Assembly: GCA_000470535.1 (NCBI GenBank)
Contig: CBRG010000172.1
Span: 1-33,789 of the forward strand
Source of the DNA: Streptomyces sp. AW19M42
GTDB lineage: Bacteria; Actinomycetota; Actinomycetes; Streptomycetales; Streptomycetaceae
Reading direction: 5' to 3'
Length of the DNA: 33,789 nt
Shown here: positions 33,415 to 33,789 of the stretch, piece by piece
How positions within the stretch are numbered: the first letter of the stretch is position 1
Layout of the letters: the number at the start of each line of letters is the position of its first letter
Notes under the pieces: generated by a model
The model's database searches: none
The model's input: the letters and a program-made list of their open reading frames with translations, nothing else
Told to the model about the DNA's origin: nothing
Made by a program: the position numbers and the translations under genes

Positions 33415-33560
33415 ACGGGTTCCAGGATCTCACCCGGGCCCGAGGAACGGCGAACCTATTTAGCGCGGGCTCCGTCACGGGTCTGCACGGTGGGGGCGGT
33501 GACGGTCACAGCACGTACCATTCCGGACAGTTGATCTCCCCCTTCAGGAAGGCCCGCCCC

Positions 33561-33789
33561 GTGTCCCGTTCACAGTGGTGCTGCCTGGTGGCGGCGCTCG
33601 CGGTGGTGCTCGGGCTGTTCTGCGGACCGTCCACGGCGGTCGCCGCGGCGGCTCCGGCCCCGACGGCCCCGGCGGCTTCGGCGGCGGTGTCGGCGGTGTC
33701 GGCGAGAGTGCCGGTCGCGGCCGACACCGCGGACGGCGGGCACGGGGTTCCGGGCTGCGGCAGGAACGGAAAGCGCGACGGCACCGGGC
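33561..33789 (+). CDS. secreted protein, N-terminal part (runs off the window)
   Basis: GTG 33561 has AGGAAGG at 33546-33552 and starts a frame open to the window end (76 codons). The first 30 residues are a signal peptide: MSRSQW, then CCLVAALAVVLGLFCG, then AVAAAAPA with an AxA-type cleavage site at about 28-30. The mature part begins with an Ala/Pro/Val-rich linker and continues GHGVPGCGRNGKRDGTG. Too little remains to name the family. Confidence 0.75.
   Translation, partial: MSRSQWCCLVAALAVVLGLFCGPSTAVAAAAPAPTAPAASAAVSAVSARVPVAADTADGGHGVPGCGRNGKRDGTG

Overview
The window is chromosomal DNA from a high-GC actinomycete, almost certainly a Streptomyces. The grounds are very high GC at third codon positions, many GTG starts, ATGA/GTGA overlaps, and a gene set typical of the genus: BldC, a catabolic valine dehydrogenase, an Lsr2-type nucleoid protein, a DUF3073 protein, a mycothiol-era sterol-carrier/maleylpyruvate-isomerase-like protein and a large HrpA helicase. 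No phage, IS element in working order or CRISPR array is visible. This is a core region with small accessory insertions.

Layout. Positions 1-629: 3' end of dnaX. 630-984: repeat-rich spacer. 985-2235: purD. 2605-4466: a frameshifted gene for an M48-like membrane protein that also lacks the HExxH zinc motif. 4732-6195: a dimethylformamidase large-subunit-like protein with a palindromic leader. 6312-7226: purC. 7305-11464: two identical tRNA-Gly(GCC) genes in 127-bp direct repeats, flanking a leftward operon for an ABC exporter and a DesK/DesR-like two-component system. 11546-11617: an aberrant tRNA-Gly(UCC). 11783-12118: lsr2. 12640-15823: purSQL. 15938-16522: a winged-helix regulator with a palindrome between its -35 and -10. 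16663-17535: an M23 peptidase-like protein. 17523-19920: a divergent MFS exporter/TetR pair. 20359-21159: SCP-like protein. 21770-24430: purF and purM. 24575-24829: DUF3073. 25163-26263: vdh. 26445-27290: conserved unknown. 27814-28020: bldC. 28535-29131: a Cys/His-motif protein (DUF6274-like). 29272-29346: tRNA-Asp. 29461-33414: hrpA. 33561-end: start of a secreted protein.

How the genes work together. Seven purine biosynthesis genes (purD, purC, purS, purQ, purL, purF, purM) lie on the + strand, interrupted by unrelated cassettes. They cover PRPP to phosphoribosylamine (PurF), GAR (PurD), FGAM (PurS/PurQ/PurL), AIR (PurM) and SAICAR (PurC). The GAR formyltransferase and the later enzymes are elsewhere. 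Several genes (purD, purF, tetR, the winged-helix gene, the SCP gene) have a good -10 hexamer 6-7 nt before the start codon, so leaderless transcripts are likely. The other coherent modules are autoregulated pairs: sensor/regulator with ABC exporter, TetR with MFS exporter, and the winged-helix regulator with the M23 protein.

The most interesting items are the tRNA-Gly(UCC) with A18, G55 and a broken T-stem; the tRNA-repeat-flanked exporter cassette; the palindrome-controlled promoter at 15903; the frameshifted M48-like pseudoprotease; and a densely palindromic non-coding stretch between bldC and the DUF6274-like gene.
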